DNA from: Oscillospiraceae bacterium
GTDB lineage: Bacteria > Bacillota > Clostridia > Oscillospirales > Ruminococcaceae
NCBI GenBank assembly: GCA_015067025.1
Contig: SVNC01000003.1
Location: forward strand, 1 to 64,000
Direction of reading: 5' to 3'
DNA: 64,000 nt
The notes below the pieces were generated by a model. That model worked only from the letters and a program-made list of their open reading frames with translations, made no database searches and was not told the DNA's origin. A program made the position numbers and the translations under genes. This document shows, piece after piece, positions 53,490 through 62,517 of the stretch (position 1 is the first letter of the stretch; each line of letters starts with the position of its first letter).

Positions 53490-54326
53490 TTATTTTCTGA
53501 GCATGATCTTATATACAAGGCCTGTGATGCAGCTGGGAGTTATAAAAAGCATAAACTGTCCTATACAGGGCAGAATGTAATCCCAGAAGCTTGAAAAGCC
53601 CATCTTATATATCTTTTTTCTCACCGCAAAAAAGCTCTTCGTATTCTTCCAGTTGCGTCTTCTTTTAAGATTATCCTTGTTTACCCTGTAGCGTACAAGC
53701 ACTTCAGGAATATTTGCCGATTTTGCACCTGCCATCAGCATACGCACCATAAAGTCATAATCCTCACAACGGATAAGCTCGTTCGAGTATCCGCCTATCT
53801 TTTCAGCAATGGACTTTCTATACACAAGAGTCTGATTGTTGAAGGGGGCTCTTCTCTTTGCAAATTCAACTATTCCCTCGTGAGTTGTAGGAGTCTGTCT
53901 TATACCTATCGATGAATTGTCAGCACTCTTGAATTCTTCGATATAGCTGCCTAAAATATCAGTATCAGGGTTTTCTGATAAAAAGCTCATCTGTTTTTCA
54001 GCCCTGGTTTCAACGCATACATCATCCGAGTCCATTTTCATAACGAACTCATTTTTACAATGCTTTAAGCCTTCGTTTGCACAGTAGGCTGTTCCTTTAT
54101 TTTCAGGGAGCTGTATTACCTTAAGCACATCACTAAGCTTGTCCTTATATTCGGATATTGACTTATTAAGTTCTTCGCTGAGCGGCCCGTCGCATACAAG
54201 CACTATCTCGTCAGCGGGATAGGTCTGACTGCACAGGCTGTCCATGCTTGCCTTAAAGTATTCGTTATTTTCGCCCTTATACACAGACATAAGGACGCTG
54301 TACGGTTTTAATATTCTTTTTTCCAT
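53490..54326 (-). CDS. Family 2 glycosyltransferase
   Basis: 278 aa from the ATG at 54326 (MEKRILKPYSVLMSVYKGE), with GGAAGGA upstream; the track start lies in the promoter. GT-A fold: YSVLMSVYKGEN, the nucleotide-binding Asp in VLVCDGP, ENKGTAYCANEGL, and the metal site KMDSDDVC. A C-terminal hydrophobic stretch (FWDYILPCIGQFMLFITPS) may dock it to the membrane. Likely adds a sugar to a surface glycan; donor and acceptor unknown. Single gene. Confidence 0.92.
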   Translation of the reverse strand: MEKRILKPYSVLMSVYKGENNEYFKASMDSLCSQTYPADEIVLVCDGPLSEELNKSISEYKDKLSDVLKVIQLPENKGTAYCANEGLKHCKNEFVMKMDSDDVCVETRAEKQMSFLSENPDTDILGSYIEEFKSADNSSIGIRQTPTTHEGIVEFAKRRAPFNNQTLVYRKSIAEKIGGYSNELIRCEDYDFMVRMLMAGAKSANIPEVLVRYRVNKDNLKRRRNWKNTKSFFAVRKKIYKMGFSSFWDYILPCIGQFMLFITPSCITGLVYKIMLRK

Positions 54327-54369
54327 ACTGTTCCTTCCGTCTGTCGTGATTGTAAAGCAATTATAAACT

Positions 54370-54398
54370 ATTTTATCATATTTATGATTTATTGTCAA
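54370..54398 (-). promoter_or_regulatory. Promoter of the glycosyltransferase gene
   Basis: Consensus TTGACA, 17-nt spacer, TAAAAT on the minus strand. Confidence 0.82.
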
Positions 54399-54460
54399 CC
54401 CGAAGAAAGTATGTTATTTGCCTTTGTTATCAAGTTGTAATCGTTTTTTCGACACAAAAT

Positions 54461-54489
54461 AATTCCCTGCTATTTTATAGCAGGGAATT
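54461..54489 (-). terminator. Terminator of the zinc-ribbon membrane protein gene
   Basis: AATTCCCTGCTAT-ttt-ATAGCAGGGAATT, followed by ATTTTG on the minus strand. Confidence 0.82.
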
Positions 54490-54506
54490 ATATCCAGATA
54501 CCGGTT

Positions 54507-55172
54507 TTAAAAGTTTTCACCACATTTACTGCAGAACATCTGATCATCAGGAACAGATGCACCGCAATGTGGACATATAGCAATCCTGCCTATATCCTCA
54601 CTGCTGACTGTTTCATAATCAACCACTTCATCAAATACGTCGCTTCTTTTTCTGAAATAGATAAAATTGATAACAAAGTAAATGCCCATCTGAATAAATG
54701 TAACGATTACTGACGTCACTACCGTTTCCTGATTTATACCGTATGCCTCCATCGCCATTACATCATTTATGTAAGCCGATAAAGCAGAACTTACAACACT
54801 TACCGCATAACCTGATACAAAACCGATAATCAGTTGCTGGTAACCGCTTTTGGGAAGATATGTCATTACTATATATCGCCACACGCAGACACCAATGTCA
54901 AGAAGGATAAGAATTACACTCATAACACAATACATTGTGAAAGCGTTGCGGCAGCCCACTGATATTTTTTCAGCGAAATCCGGATGATTAAAAGTAGAAG
55001 ATATGTTCATCATAACGTAAAGCAATCCGAGCGTATTTATAGCGGCAAGCACCAAAGATGCGTATTTTACAAGCTTAAACCACGTGAGTGGAAGCGGGCA
55101 ATTAATTTCCTTTCGCTTTGCTACTGCCAGTATCTTTTCCTTTTTTTCTTTTAGTGTTTTACGTTTAGACAT
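54507..55172 (-). CDS. Membrane protein with C-terminal zinc ribbon
   Basis: 221 aa. A basic N-terminus, four hydrophobic helices (about 32-52, 78-98, 112-132 and 148-170) and a C-terminal zinc ribbon CPHCGASVPDDQMFCSKCG. The ribbon is of the double-CxxC zinc_ribbon_2 class common in Firmicute membrane proteins of unknown role. GGAGG precedes the ATG. Own promoter and terminator. Confidence 0.8.
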   Translation of the reverse strand: MSKRKTLKEKKEKILAVAKRKEINCPLPLTWFKLVKYASLVLAAINTLGLLYVMMNISSTFNHPDFAEKISVGCRNAFTMYCVMSVILILLDIGVCVWRYIVMTYLPKSGYQQLIIGFVSGYAVSVVSSALSAYINDVMAMEAYGINQETVVTSVIVTFIQMGIYFVINFIYFRKRSDVFDEVVDYETVSSEDIGRIAICPHCGASVPDDQMFCSKCGENF

Positions 55173-55203
55173 ATCAGCACCTCCGATATACTTTGTTCTG
55201 CTT

Positions 55204-55232
55204 AGTATATCATTATTTCAAATATATGTCAA
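55204..55232 (-). promoter_or_regulatory. Promoter of the zinc-ribbon membrane protein gene
   Basis: Consensus TTGACA, 17-nt spacer, TATACT on the minus strand. Confidence 0.82.
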
Positions 55233-55254
55233 GATATTCCCGACTAAATTAATT

Positions 55255-55278
55255 TCCCCCACCGCAAGCGATGGGGGA
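55255..55278 (-). terminator. Hairpin after the AraC-GGDEF gene
   Basis: TCCCCCA..CGC-aa-GCG..TGGGGGA stem 6 nt beyond the stop; on the minus strand it is followed by AATTAATTT, a weak T tract. Confidence 0.6.
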
Positions 55279-55283
55279 TCATA

Positions 55284-56105
55284 TCAGATATTAAAAACAT
55301 CGGGATCAAGACTTGCCGCCGAAATCAGATCAGTGAACAGCGTGCTGTAGTGCTTACAATTATCGCCGATAAGCATTGCACCCGATCTTACATAAACAGG
55401 GATATCCGTACCTTTGAAATCAATAGGATCGCCGTTCTGTGACAGAACGCCTTCAGCGAAATCTATCACCTGCTGTTTATCGGATAAACCGGTAATAACT
55501 GCAAATTCATCACCACCTATACGGAACATTACCATATCGTCGGTAAGCTGTTCCTCCACCCTTCTTACCGTTTCACGGATATAGCAGTCGCCTGCCTCGT
55601 GGCCGTAATTTTCGTTTATTGCCATAAGCCTTGCAGAATCAAAGGTAACGATATACGTACCCTTTCTTTCTCTTATAAATTCATATAGATCTGAAACATC
55701 AAACTGTCTTCTCATAACGATTTCTCCTTCGTACTGTACCGCTACAGGCATATTCAGTTTTGGACATATACCTGTAAAACGGCGGTTTTTCTTGAATTTT
55801 GAGGGCGTTTCTCCCCACACACGTGTAAAGGCTCTTGTAAAAGCCTCTGAGGAGCTGTAGCCGTAATTTAGTGCAGTATCAAGTACAGACACACCGCTTT
55901 GTATATCCCTTGCCGCAAGGCTCATACGCCTTTTGGTAATATACTCTCCGACGCTGAAATGAAAGACGTATCTGAAAAGCTTCTGAAGGTTTGATAATGA
56001 ACAGAATGCCGCCTTTGCACAGTCCTCCTGCGTCATTTCTTCATTTATATGCTCTTCTATGTAATTGAGCACCGTTGTCAGAATTGTAAGTCTGCTGTTT
56101 TCCAT
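55284..56105 (-). CDS. AraC-type DNA-binding domain fused to a GGDEF domain
   Basis: 273 aa, soluble. Residues 8-106 are a full AraC double helix-turn-helix (NEEMTQEDCAKAAFCSLSNLQKLF, DTALNYGYSSSEAFTRAFTRVWGETPSKF). Residues about 125-270 are a GGDEF domain with the metal-site region TFDSARLMAINENYGHEAGD and an intact RIGGDEF at 195-201. So it could bind DNA and make or sense c-di-GMP/GTP. The usual phenylalanine-rich DFDxF strand is altered (TFDSAR), leaving activity open. A perfect palindrome overlaps its own transcription start. Confidence 0.88.
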   Translation of the reverse strand: MENSRLTILTTVLNYIEEHINEEMTQEDCAKAAFCSLSNLQKLFRYVFHFSVGEYITKRRMSLAARDIQSGVSVLDTALNYGYSSSEAFTRAFTRVWGETPSKFKKNRRFTGICPKLNMPVAVQYEGEIVMRRQFDVSDLYEFIRERKGTYIVTFDSARLMAINENYGHEAGDCYIRETVRRVEEQLTDDMVMFRIGGDEFAVITGLSDKQQVIDFAEGVLSQNGDPIDFKGTDIPVYVRSGAMLIGDNCKHYSTLFTDLISAASLDPDVFNI

Positions 56106-56125
56106 ACTGTTTCTCCTGCTTATAT

Positions 56126-56137
56126 TAACGATCGTTA
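56126..56137 (-). promoter_or_regulatory. Palindrome at the AraC-GGDEF promoter
   Basis: TAACGATCGTTA, a perfect 12-bp palindrome about 3 nt downstream of a -10 box (TATAAT at 56140-56145, minus). A possible operator; the regulator is unknown. Confidence 0.4.
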
Positions 56138-56196
56138 CAATTATAGTATATCACAGATTTAAATAATTTCCTGATAATTTGAGTAAAGTTAAAATA

Positions 56197-56223
56197 ATTC
56201 CCCGAAGGATATCTTCGGGGAAT
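56197..56223 (-). terminator. Terminator of the coiled-coil zinc-ribbon gene
   Basis: ATTCCCCGAAG / CTTCGGGGAAT stem 6 nt beyond the stop, followed by TATTTT on the minus strand. Confidence 0.8.
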
Positions 56224-56229
56224 CTGATA

Positions 56230-56643
56230 TTATTCTTCATTTGCCTCGGGTACAAAGCTGTAATCATCAGGTTCTTCGTCTGTTGCCACAAGTCTGTTTG
56301 CACAGCTACGGCAATAGGTATCGGAAAACTTGTTCTTTGTTCCGCATACGGGACAGGTAAGTATCTTCCTTGCAGTTTCGATTTCAGCATAAACCTTACG
56401 CATTTTAGCATAGAGTGCTTCTATCTCCATAACCGATTCAGAGATTTTTGTAGAATCTGCGCTGTCGTGCTTTACCATACCGTAAACTGTCTTACCAAGC
56501 TCGGTATACTTTGCCTTTATCTGATTATCAAGCTGAACGCATTTTAACTTAAGCTTTGAGATGCGATAGATCTCGTCTGCCTTTTTAAGTCCGGCGTCAG
56601 CAATATCCTTTGCCTTGTTCTTTAAATCGTCCTTAAGTTCCAT
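56230..56643 (-). CDS. Coiled-coil protein with zinc ribbon
   Basis: 137 aa. Residues 1-95 are strongly helical (LKNKAKDIADAGLKKADEIYRIS, VMEIEALYAKMRKVYAEIETA), a likely coiled coil; then a zinc ribbon CPVCGTKNKFSDTYCRSC and an acidic tail. Similar small proteins are common and uncharacterised in clostridia. Own promoter and terminator. Confidence 0.8.
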   Translation of the reverse strand: MELKDDLKNKAKDIADAGLKKADEIYRISKLKLKCVQLDNQIKAKYTELGKTVYGMVKHDSADSTKISESVMEIEALYAKMRKVYAEIETARKILTCPVCGTKNKFSDTYCRSCANRLVATDEEPDDYSFVPEANEE

Positions 56644-56680
56644 TTACGGTAAGTCCTTTCAGTTTAATTTTGATATCATT

Positions 56681-56709
56681 ATTGTATCATAATCTGTAAC
56701 TTTTTTCAA
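56681..56709 (-). promoter_or_regulatory. Promoter of the coiled-coil zinc-ribbon gene
   Basis: TTGAAA, 17-nt spacer, TACAAT on the minus strand. Confidence 0.72.
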
Positions 56710-56726
56710 GTATGACAGCGGGCATT

Positions 56727-57368
56727 TCAGAACATATCATACATATTACTGCTGCCAAGATACATATTATACTTTTTTTCGTCCTCTAAAGTTGTTGCAC
56801 CACCGTGCCCCGGGTAGAGAGTGTAATTTTCTCTGAGGGCAGAAATTCTCTTAAGAGTTTCTCTCTGAGCTTTTATATCTCCTGAATAGAAATCGGTTCT
56901 TCCTACTGAACCTTCAAATATAGTGTCACCTGTAAAAACGCTGTTATTTACAAAGTACATAACGCTGCCTTTTGTATGTCCGGGAGTGTGCATAACTGAT
57001 ATTTCAAGCTCGTCAAGGAATATCATATCACCGCCTGAAAGCAATACGTCTGCTTCAAAGGGCTTATAGGTATATCCGGGAACTAAGTATGCTACGTTCT
57101 TTATGGTGTCGTTCAGCATACATTCATCGTCAGCGTGGATATATACCTTTGCCCCCGTTATCTCCTTAAGCTCTGCCACAGCACCCGTATGGTCAAAATG
57201 GCCATGAGTAAGCAGTATCTTTGTCAGAGTGAGAGAATTTCTCGAAAGCTCTTCGATTATTTTGTCACATTCTCCTGCAGGGTCTATCATCGCCGCATTT
57301 CCTTCATCGGACACTAAAAGATAGCAGGATGTATCAAGCTCGCCTAAATTCATTGTGATTATCTGCAT
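56727..57368 (-). CDS. MBL-fold metallo-hydrolase, glyoxalase II-like
   Basis: 213 aa. Metallo-beta-lactamase fold with THGHFDHTGA, HTPGHTKGSVMYFV, FTGDTIFEGSVGRTD and LYPGHGGATT, the full di-metal ligand set of the YcbL/GloB-like group. Substrate is probably a thioester or other small ester; true glyoxalase II activity is unproven because the C-terminal glutathione domain is missing. The start overlaps the rel stop by one base (TAATG). Confidence 0.92.
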   Translation of the reverse strand: MQIITMNLGELDTSCYLLVSDEGNAAMIDPAGECDKIIEELSRNSLTLTKILLTHGHFDHTGAVAELKEITGAKVYIHADDECMLNDTIKNVAYLVPGYTYKPFEADVLLSGGDMIFLDELEISVMHTPGHTKGSVMYFVNNSVFTGDTIFEGSVGRTDFYSGDIKAQRETLKRISALRENYTLYPGHGGATTLEDEKKYNMYLGSSNMYDMF

Positions 57369-59542
57369 TATAACTTACCTGCTCTTTCTGCATTGATAAC
57401 GCCTGCGACCTTTTCAATTCTCAGGATTATATTCTTAAGCTGTTCCGCGCCGCTGACTTCAACTGTTACTGTAATATTAGCGTTACCGTTCTTAAGCTTA
57501 TGGGCGTTTATTTCATAGATCGGCAGACGATTTGCGGCAATAAGAGTGGTAACGTCCGCAATGAGTGCGGTTCTGTCTTCGGCAATTATATCGATAGTTG
57601 CTCTGAAAAAGCTACTCATACTGCCTGCCCACTGGGCTTTTATCCATCTGTCTTTGTTTTCGCTTTCAAGACCGATCGATACGTTTTTACAGTCGCATTT
57701 GTGAATCTTTACACCGTAGCCTCTTGTGATAAAGCCTATGATCTCATCACCCGGAAGTGGCGTACAACACTGGGCAAAATTTACTACACAGTCATCAATG
57801 CCGTCAAGGACGACTCCGCCCTTCTGTGCCTTTTTATTATAATGAGAGATCGTTTCTTCAACATCGACGGGCTGAGATGCCTGCATCAGTTTCTGTTGCT
57901 TTATCTGTTCTTCCTTAAGTCTTGTGATAATTTTAGAAAGCTGAACACCGCCGTAACCGATAGCCGCATACAGATCTTCTACCGTATTAAGTCTTTGGCG
58001 ATGGGCTATCTGAAGGAGCAAATCATCATCGTGGGTAAGCCCGTTACGACGAAGCTCCTTCTCAAGAAGGAGAGTACCGCATTCGATATTCTCTTCTCTT
58101 CTTTCACGCTTGAACCAGGCTCTTATCTTTGCCTTTGCTTCATTGGTTCTTGCAATGTCGCCCCAGTTTCTGTTAGGGCCGTAGTTTTCGCTGTTCGTGG
58201 TTATAATCTCTACGATTTCACCTGTAACAAGCTTATGGTCAAGGGGTACCATTCTGCCGCCGACCTTCGCACCCGTCATATGGTTTCCGACCTGGGTGTG
58301 TATTGCATAGGCAAAGTCGATAATATTTGCACCTACGGGGAGTGTAATAACATCGCCCTTTGGGGTGAATACGTATACGTCATCGGGAGCAAGGTCAATT
58401 TTGATAGCTTCGGAAAGCTGTTCTACATCGTCTGCTTCCTGCTGTTGTTCAAGTAACTGTCTTATCCAGTCAAAACGCTTTTCACCGGCTACACTGCCGT
58501 TTATACCAGCCTTGTACTTCCAGTGTGCCGCGATACCGTACTGAGCGGTATTGTGCATTTCTACCGTTCTTATCTGCACCTCAAAGGGTATACCCTCTCT
58601 GCCGATAACGGTGGTATGCAAGGACTGATAGCGATTGGGCTTTGGCATTGCGATATAGTCCTTGAAGCGATAAGGCATGGGTCTGAATATATCGTGGATT
58701 ATACCAAGTACGTTATAGCACTCGATAACCGACTGTAAAATTACTCTTACCGCATAGATATCGTATATTTCGGAGAAATTCTTACCCTTTACGTATACCT
58801 TTTTATAGATACTGTAGATACTCTTTACTCTGCCTTCGATTATCGGCGGAGGCTGGATATCGGAGATACGGTCGGTAATCATTGTCTTGATCTTGTTTAT
58901 AAATGCATCACGCTCATCCTTATGGAGTGCTAACTGCTCTTCTATATCCTTAAAGCCGAAGGGATCAAGGTAGCGGAGCGATAAGTCCTCCATCTCCTCT
59001 TTGACGTCACTGATACCGAGTCTGTGAGCTATAGGAGCATAGAAATTCATAGTTTCAAGAGAAGTCTTGCACTGCTTTTCAGGAGGACGGCTCTCTAAAG
59101 TACGCATATTGTGAAGTCTGTCTGCAAGCTTTATAATAATTACACGAAGGTCCTTTGACATAGCGATAAGGATCTTTCTGATATTCTCTGCCTGCTGTTC
59201 TTCCCTCGTATTAAGGGGTACCTTACCGATCTTTGTAACGCCGTCTACAAGGCGTGCCACGTCCTCGCCGAACTTTTTCTGAAGTACGTCAAGTCCTATG
59301 TCGGTATCTTCAACCACGTCGTGTAAAAGTGCCGCACAGATAGTATCTGTATCCATGCTGAATTTGTCAACAAGGATATAAGCAACCGCTACGGGATGGG
59401 AAATGTACGGGTCGCCTGAGCTTCTTTTTACGCCTTCGTGAGCCTTGTCAGCAAGCTCATAAGCGGCTTTTATTTTTGGAATATCATAACTTTTATCAAG
59501 ACTTTCTATCTTTTCTATAAGCATTTCGATTGTGTAAACCAT
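57368..59542 (-). CDS. relA: Bifunctional (p)ppGpp synthetase/hydrolase (Rel)
   Basis: 724 aa, full length for the Rel/Spo class that makes and degrades the stringent-response alarmone. The HD hydrolase domain (SHPVAVAYILVDK, ALLHDVVEDT) is intact, the synthetase domain has YDIYAVRVI and MPKPNRYQSLHTTV, and TGS (VYVFTPKGDVITLPVGA), a Cys/His region (FAQCCTPLPGDEI) and a C-terminal ACT domain follow. AAAGGAGG ribosome site. Lies between recJ and the MBL hydrolase, a common Firmicute order. Confidence 0.97.
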   Translation of the reverse strand: MVYTIEMLIEKIESLDKSYDIPKIKAAYELADKAHEGVKRSSGDPYISHPVAVAYILVDKFSMDTDTICAALLHDVVEDTDIGLDVLQKKFGEDVARLVDGVTKIGKVPLNTREEQQAENIRKILIAMSKDLRVIIIKLADRLHNMRTLESRPPEKQCKTSLETMNFYAPIAHRLGISDVKEEMEDLSLRYLDPFGFKDIEEQLALHKDERDAFINKIKTMITDRISDIQPPPIIEGRVKSIYSIYKKVYVKGKNFSEIYDIYAVRVILQSVIECYNVLGIIHDIFRPMPYRFKDYIAMPKPNRYQSLHTTVIGREGIPFEVQIRTVEMHNTAQYGIAAHWKYKAGINGSVAGEKRFDWIRQLLEQQQEADDVEQLSEAIKIDLAPDDVYVFTPKGDVITLPVGANIIDFAYAIHTQVGNHMTGAKVGGRMVPLDHKLVTGEIVEIITTNSENYGPNRNWGDIARTNEAKAKIRAWFKRERREENIECGTLLLEKELRRNGLTHDDDLLLQIAHRQRLNTVEDLYAAIGYGGVQLSKIITRLKEEQIKQQKLMQASQPVDVEETISHYNKKAQKGGVVLDGIDDCVVNFAQCCTPLPGDEIIGFITRGYGVKIHKCDCKNVSIGLESENKDRWIKAQWAGSMSSFFRATIDIIAEDRTALIADVTTLIAANRLPIYEINAHKLKNGNANITVTVEVSGAEQLKNIILRIEKVAGVINAERAGKL

Positions 59543-59566
59543 ATAAAAGCCTCCTTTTCTTTCAGT

Positions 59567-61588
59567 TTAATCGGTGCAGGATTTCTTTATCTTTTTAACC
59601 ACAGCACTTTGTTCGGGAGCTATCTTCTTATCTCCCTTTATAAAGTTCATTCTGCCATTCACTCTGTCCAGCTCCAGATAGCCGAATTCAGAAAATATAT
59701 GCAGACACATCATAAACAGACAATAATTTACTCCCTTTGATAGTGCCATCTGCACTGCACTGTTTATATCGTTTGTTTTTCTTATAATATCAAAGGGTAT
59801 CTTCATATTCTGAGGTGTTGGAACGATGCGGTCGTAAAGCTTTTTATCCACTTTTTCGCCTCGTAAGATCTTTTCATAGATGTTTTTTGCCGCTAAATAC
59901 TTATCCTGACTGAAATCAGATAGTCTTATATCCTTTACTCTGACGCTTACGTTCTTTGTGTTATTATATTCATTCACCTCTAAATTTGCAAGCACATCCA
60001 CTTTATCACCGATAAAGTAAGCAAATTTATCGTAGGAAAGCGTAAAGCATAAGAATTTAAGCTGTTTTCCCTTATATTCCGCTGTAAATGAAGTGTACTT
60101 ACCATCCTTTAAAGGTCTTGATGAAGTGATAACGCACTCTTTCATAAGGAATAAGGGTGCAGTATTCTGTTCGCCAAAGGGCTGCATATACTGAAGGTTT
60201 TCTATCTCGCTTATTGAAATATGCTCTGCATCAGGTTCAATATCAGCTTCAATAGTCATTGCAGGCATTGATGGAAATTTTTCCGCCGCATATATGTACA
60301 TTCTCTGTCTGAATTCTTCAATGAATTCTTTTTTTATCGAAAAACCTGCCGCCTTTACGTGACCGCCGAATTTTGTCAGCAGTTCACTACAGCTTTCAAG
60401 AGCTGAGTAAATGGAAAAGCCCTCTACACTTCTTGCTGAGCCTCTCGCTTCATTACCTTCAATACCGATAACTATGCAGGGCTTTTCATAAAGCTCTAAA
60501 AGTCTTGCACTGACGATGCCGATTATTCCGCGATTCCAGCCTTCGCCGCAGACTATAAGCACTCGTTCGTTGAAAATACGTGGATTTTCCTGAAGGCTCG
60601 CTATCGCCTTTTCGAGTATATCATTTTCCGTTGTCTTGCGGCTTGTGTTAAGGTCACAAAGCTGTGTTGCAAGCATGTCAGCGGTTTTTCTGTTCTGGGC
60701 AAGTAAAAGCTGTGCCGCCACATCAGGACTGCCATATCTGCCTGCCGCATTTATTCTCGGACAAAGCCCGAAAGCGATACCTGTAGAAGTCATATCCTCA
60801 GGGTCAAGTCCTGCCGCTGATATAAGGGATAAAAGTCCCTCGTTCTCACTGTACTGCATTTCGGAAAGTCCTCTGCGGACGATTATTCTGTTTTCGCCTG
60901 TAAGGGGTACAACGTCTCCTATTGTGCCTATTGCCGCTAAATCAGCATATTGTTCAAGCATACCATCTATGTCCTGCTCCATTGCCATAATAAGCTTCAA
61001 TGCTACTGCACAACCTGCAAGGTGCTTATAGGACGAAAAATCATCCTGTCTGTGAGGGTCAACGACTGCTTCTGCCTGCGGCAGTTCCTCAGGCGGCTGA
61101 TGATGGTCGGTGACAACAAGCTTCATACCCAGTTCGTATATAAGCTTTGCTTCTTCTACCGCAGAAACGCCGTTATCCACAGTTATAATAAGGCTTGTAC
61201 CTCTGTCTGCAAGCTTTCTTACGCTATCACAGCTAAGCCCGTAGCCTTCGTCACGGGATGGAATATACCAGTCCACGTCTGCACCGAGTGCGTCAAGATA
61301 GCTGTAAAGCATCACTGTAGCGGTAACGCCGTCACAGTCGTAGTCACCGTATACCGTTATTTTTTCTTCATTCTGTATAGCTTCGTCTATAGCTTCTACC
61401 GCCTTGTCCATATCCTTTATAAGAAAAGGATCAGAAAGCGTATCGCCGTTAAAATATTCCTGTGCCATAGCTGACGTCTGTATACCACGGGACACCAGCA
61501 GGTCGCAGATAACAGCAGGAAGCTTTGTTTCCAGCATAAGGCGGTTTGATATTTGTTTGTCTATGCTTTTTACAAGCCACTTTTTCAT
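59567..61588 (-). CDS. recJ: Single-stranded-DNA exonuclease RecJ
   Basis: 673 aa. 5'-3' ssDNA exonuclease for recombination and repair. DHH domain with VYGDYDCDGVTAT, ITVDNGVSA and VTDHHQPPEELPQAEAVVDPH, then DHHA1 (GIIGIVSARLLE, GSARSVEGFSIY, FGGHVKAAGFSI) and an OB-like C-terminal domain with a RecJ_C-type region. All metal-binding motifs are present. Between hslO and rel in one direction. Confidence 0.95.
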   Translation of the reverse strand: MKKWLVKSIDKQISNRLMLETKLPAVICDLLVSRGIQTSAMAQEYFNGDTLSDPFLIKDMDKAVEAIDEAIQNEEKITVYGDYDCDGVTATVMLYSYLDALGADVDWYIPSRDEGYGLSCDSVRKLADRGTSLIITVDNGVSAVEEAKLIYELGMKLVVTDHHQPPEELPQAEAVVDPHRQDDFSSYKHLAGCAVALKLIMAMEQDIDGMLEQYADLAAIGTIGDVVPLTGENRIIVRRGLSEMQYSENEGLLSLISAAGLDPEDMTSTGIAFGLCPRINAAGRYGSPDVAAQLLLAQNRKTADMLATQLCDLNTSRKTTENDILEKAIASLQENPRIFNERVLIVCGEGWNRGIIGIVSARLLELYEKPCIVIGIEGNEARGSARSVEGFSIYSALESCSELLTKFGGHVKAAGFSIKKEFIEEFRQRMYIYAAEKFPSMPAMTIEADIEPDAEHISISEIENLQYMQPFGEQNTAPLFLMKECVITSSRPLKDGKYTSFTAEYKGKQLKFLCFTLSYDKFAYFIGDKVDVLANLEVNEYNNTKNVSVRVKDIRLSDFSQDKYLAAKNIYEKILRGEKVDKKLYDRIVPTPQNMKIPFDIIRKTNDINSAVQMALSKGVNYCLFMMCLHIFSEFGYLELDRVNGRMNFIKGDKKIAPEQSAVVKKIKKSCTD

Positions 61589-61623
61589 ATTCTATCCACG
61601 CTTTCAATGATCCTTAATAGAAA

Positions 61624-62502
61624 TTATATCTGACTGATAAGCTCCTTAAGCTCTTCTCTTGTAAACTTATATTTCTTGTCGCAGAAATGACAGCATACCT
61701 CTGTTTCAGGATCTTCCTCTGCAAGCTTTGTAAGCTCTTCCTTACCGAGTGCAACAAGCACCTTTTCGGTTCTTTCTCTTGAACAGTCACATCCGTAAAC
61801 TGCGTCCCAGCTGTCAAGTATCTCGCCACCAAGTCCCTTGAGTCCTTTAAGGGCAATCTCATCAGGCGTCATACCATCTTCAAGCATAGTAGTCACCGAT
61901 TGCATATCCTTGATGTTTTCTTCAATAAAATCTATAGCAGCCTCATTTACGGGAGGTACAAGCTGAATTATATATCCGCCTGCTCTTTTAATGGTAAGGT
62001 CGGTATCCACAAGTACGCCTAAAGCACATACTGTAGGTATCTGCTCACTTACTGCATAATACTGGGTTATATCAAAGGCGATCTCACCGCTTACTATCGG
62101 TATCTGTCCCATATAAGGCTCTTTAAGACCAAGGTCCTTTATTACCGCTAAGTAACCGTCTCTGCCGACGATGCCACCCACATTCAGCTTGCCGTTAGCT
62201 TCGTTCAAGGGCAGGTCTGCAAAGGGGTTATCCATACAGCATTTTACGTTGCCCCAGCAGTCTGAAACTGTGGTTATTGTACCGATACTGCCTCCGCCGT
62301 TTATTCTGAGCGTCAGTCTGTCGCCCTCGTTTTTCATAAGTGCACCCATCATACAAGCCGCAGTCGCGAGTCTTCCCGCCGCCGCTGAGGCTGTAGCTGA
62401 CGTGCCGTGTATTCTGTGTAATTCGTTTACTATATCAGTTGTATCTATAGCTGTACATAAAGCACTTCCGTCATCGGATAATGCTCTTACTATTCTTCCC
62501 AT
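61624..62502 (-). CDS. hslO: Redox-regulated chaperone Hsp33
   Basis: 292 aa. A holdase switched on by oxidative unfolding. The N-terminal domain has SATASAAAGRLATA and GGSIGTITTVSDCWGNVKC, and the C-terminal zinc switch has the CxC (GCDCSRE) and CxxC (CCHFCDKKY) pairs. In an obligate anaerobe this protects against air exposure. 15 nt from the methyltransferase gene and 35 nt before recJ. Confidence 0.96.
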   Translation of the reverse strand: MGRIVRALSDDGSALCTAIDTTDIVNELHRIHGTSATASAAAGRLATAACMMGALMKNEGDRLTLRINGGGSIGTITTVSDCWGNVKCCMDNPFADLPLNEANGKLNVGGIVGRDGYLAVIKDLGLKEPYMGQIPIVSGEIAFDITQYYAVSEQIPTVCALGVLVDTDLTIKRAGGYIIQLVPPVNEAAIDFIEENIKDMQSVTTMLEDGMTPDEIALKGLKGLGGEILDSWDAVYGCDCSRERTEKVLVALGKEELTKLAEEDPETEVCCHFCDKKYKFTREELKELISQI

Positions 62503-62517
62503 ATTACTACCCTTCTT

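Noticed and set aside
57500-58456. 318-aa plus-strand ORF opposite rel
   Set aside because: Antisense shadow; the minus strand encodes the conserved synthetase, TGS and C-terminal domains.
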